Translations under genes and position numbers: made by a program | Part shown: in pieces, positions 5,651 to 6,092 of the stretch | Layout of the letters: each line of letters begins with the position of its first letter | Position numbering within the stretch: position 1 is the first letter of the stretch | Origin: an uncultured Chitinophagaceae bacterium | GTDB taxonomy: Bacteria; Bacteroidota; Bacteroidia; Chitinophagales; Chitinophagaceae | Length of the DNA: 6,092 bases | Direction: 5' to 3' | Assembly: GCA_946479005.1 (NCBI GenBank) | Contig: CAMLEM010000114.1 | Coordinates: 1 to 6,092, forward strand | The notes under the pieces: model-generated | Told to the model about the DNA's origin: nothing | Seen by the model: the letters and a program-made list of their open reading frames with translations, nothing else | Database searches by the model: none

Positions 5651-6092
5651 ATGCAAGAGAAACCCATTTCTGAGAAAGAAAGCCTGGACCTGATCACGCA
5701 GATGATCAATAAGGCAAAAAATTCCTACCACGATACCGGTTTAAGCGCGATGATGTGGGGTGCTGTCGTGGCTTTCTGCTCCCTGGTGAAATTCAGCGAG
5801 CTGACCTTTGGATTCCGGCTCCCTTTTGACATTTACCTGTTGACCTTCGCGGCGGTCATCCCGCAGATCGTGATCTCCATTAGGGAGAAAAGGAACCGGG
5901 CGATGCGTTCTTATGATGATGTTTATATGGATTATATCTGGCTGGGATTCGGGATCAGCATTATCCTTTTGGTTTTCGTATTGAATATGATGGGAGCCGC
6001 CTGGCAACCGGTGGCGGAAGAGTATCTTAAGGATAACGGTTCTCGTTCTCCCTTCCAGTTGTATGAATTTGTAGGTCCTCTCTTCCTTATCC
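5651..6092 (+). CDS. Multi-spanning inner-membrane protein, 5' part (runs off the window end)
   Basis: An open frame starts at ATG 5651, 20 bases after the stop of the TPR-like gene, and runs without a stop to the window edge (147 codons visible). The N-terminus is a soluble amphipathic segment, ISEKESLDLITQMINKAK (6-23). Hydrophobic, probably membrane-spanning segments follow at about 31-48, 59-77 and 95-115, with a fourth beginning near 140. The basic loop REKRNRAMR (78-86) between the second and third should face the cytoplasm under the positive-inside rule. There is no signal peptide, so insertion is via the first segments. I recognise the opening SEKESLDLI...MI-x-KAK style as common among uncharacterised Bacteroidota membrane proteins, often encoded next to a small winged-helix regulator; that is memory, not a search result. 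Tight spacing indicates co-transcription with the receptor. Function unknown. Confidence 0.82.
   Translation, partial: MQEKPISEKESLDLITQMINKAKNSYHDTGLSAMMWGAVVAFCSLVKFSELTFGFRLPFDIYLLTFAAVIPQIVISIREKRNRAMRSYDDVYMDYIWLGFGISIILLVFVLNMMGAAWQPVAEEYLKDNGSRSPFQLYEFVGPLFLI

Noticed and set aside
5741..6007. An 88-codon open frame on the - strand at the right end
   Set aside because: Antisense to the membrane-protein gene, whose + strand frame has a good start, operon spacing and clear transmembrane pattern; the - strand product is low-complexity, charged and His-rich.

Overview
The window looks like chromosomal DNA of a member of the phylum Bacteroidota. A Chitinophagaceae-like or other Chitinophagales organism is my best guess, but nothing in the window fixes the family. 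Four signs support the phylum: two proteins end in type A sorting domains of the type IX secretion system (T9SS); there is a TonB-dependent receptor with an N-terminal carboxypeptidase-regulatory-like domain; the best promoter candidates have the Bacteroidota form (TTG or TTTG, 20 bases, then TAnnTTTG); and start codons are preceded by A/T-rich sequence with no clear Shine-Dalgarno motif. All genes read on the + strand.

Region 1 (1-767) is the 3' end of a secreted T9SS protein gene followed by a strong intrinsic terminator. Region 2 (768-1083) has no gene. It is unusually rich in short repeats and dyads and holds a plausible promoter for the next gene. Region 3 (1084-2641) is a complete T9SS-secreted surface protein with a signal peptide, a jelly-roll-like N-terminal part, one cadherin/Ig-like domain, a fibronectin-III-like domain and a sorting domain, closed by a second intrinsic terminator. 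Its C-terminal half is paralogous to that of the first gene. Region 4 (2648-6092) starts with a near-consensus promoter directly after that terminator. It reads into a tight gene cluster: a TonB-dependent outer-membrane receptor (750 aa), a small exported helical TPR-like protein (215 aa) and a multi-spanning membrane protein cut off by the window end. The gaps are 31 and 20 bases.

The first two genes appear to be independent units encoding secreted or cell-surface proteins, probably adhesive or matrix proteins; no catalytic domain is visible in what is present. The last three look like one operon placing proteins in the outer membrane, periplasm and inner membrane. An uptake or envelope-sensing role is reasonable, but the substrate is unknown. 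No tRNA, rRNA, CRISPR array, insertion sequence or phage gene was seen. The most interesting points are the uncharacterised receptor/TPR-like/membrane-protein cassette and the repeat-dense control region ahead of the second T9SS gene.
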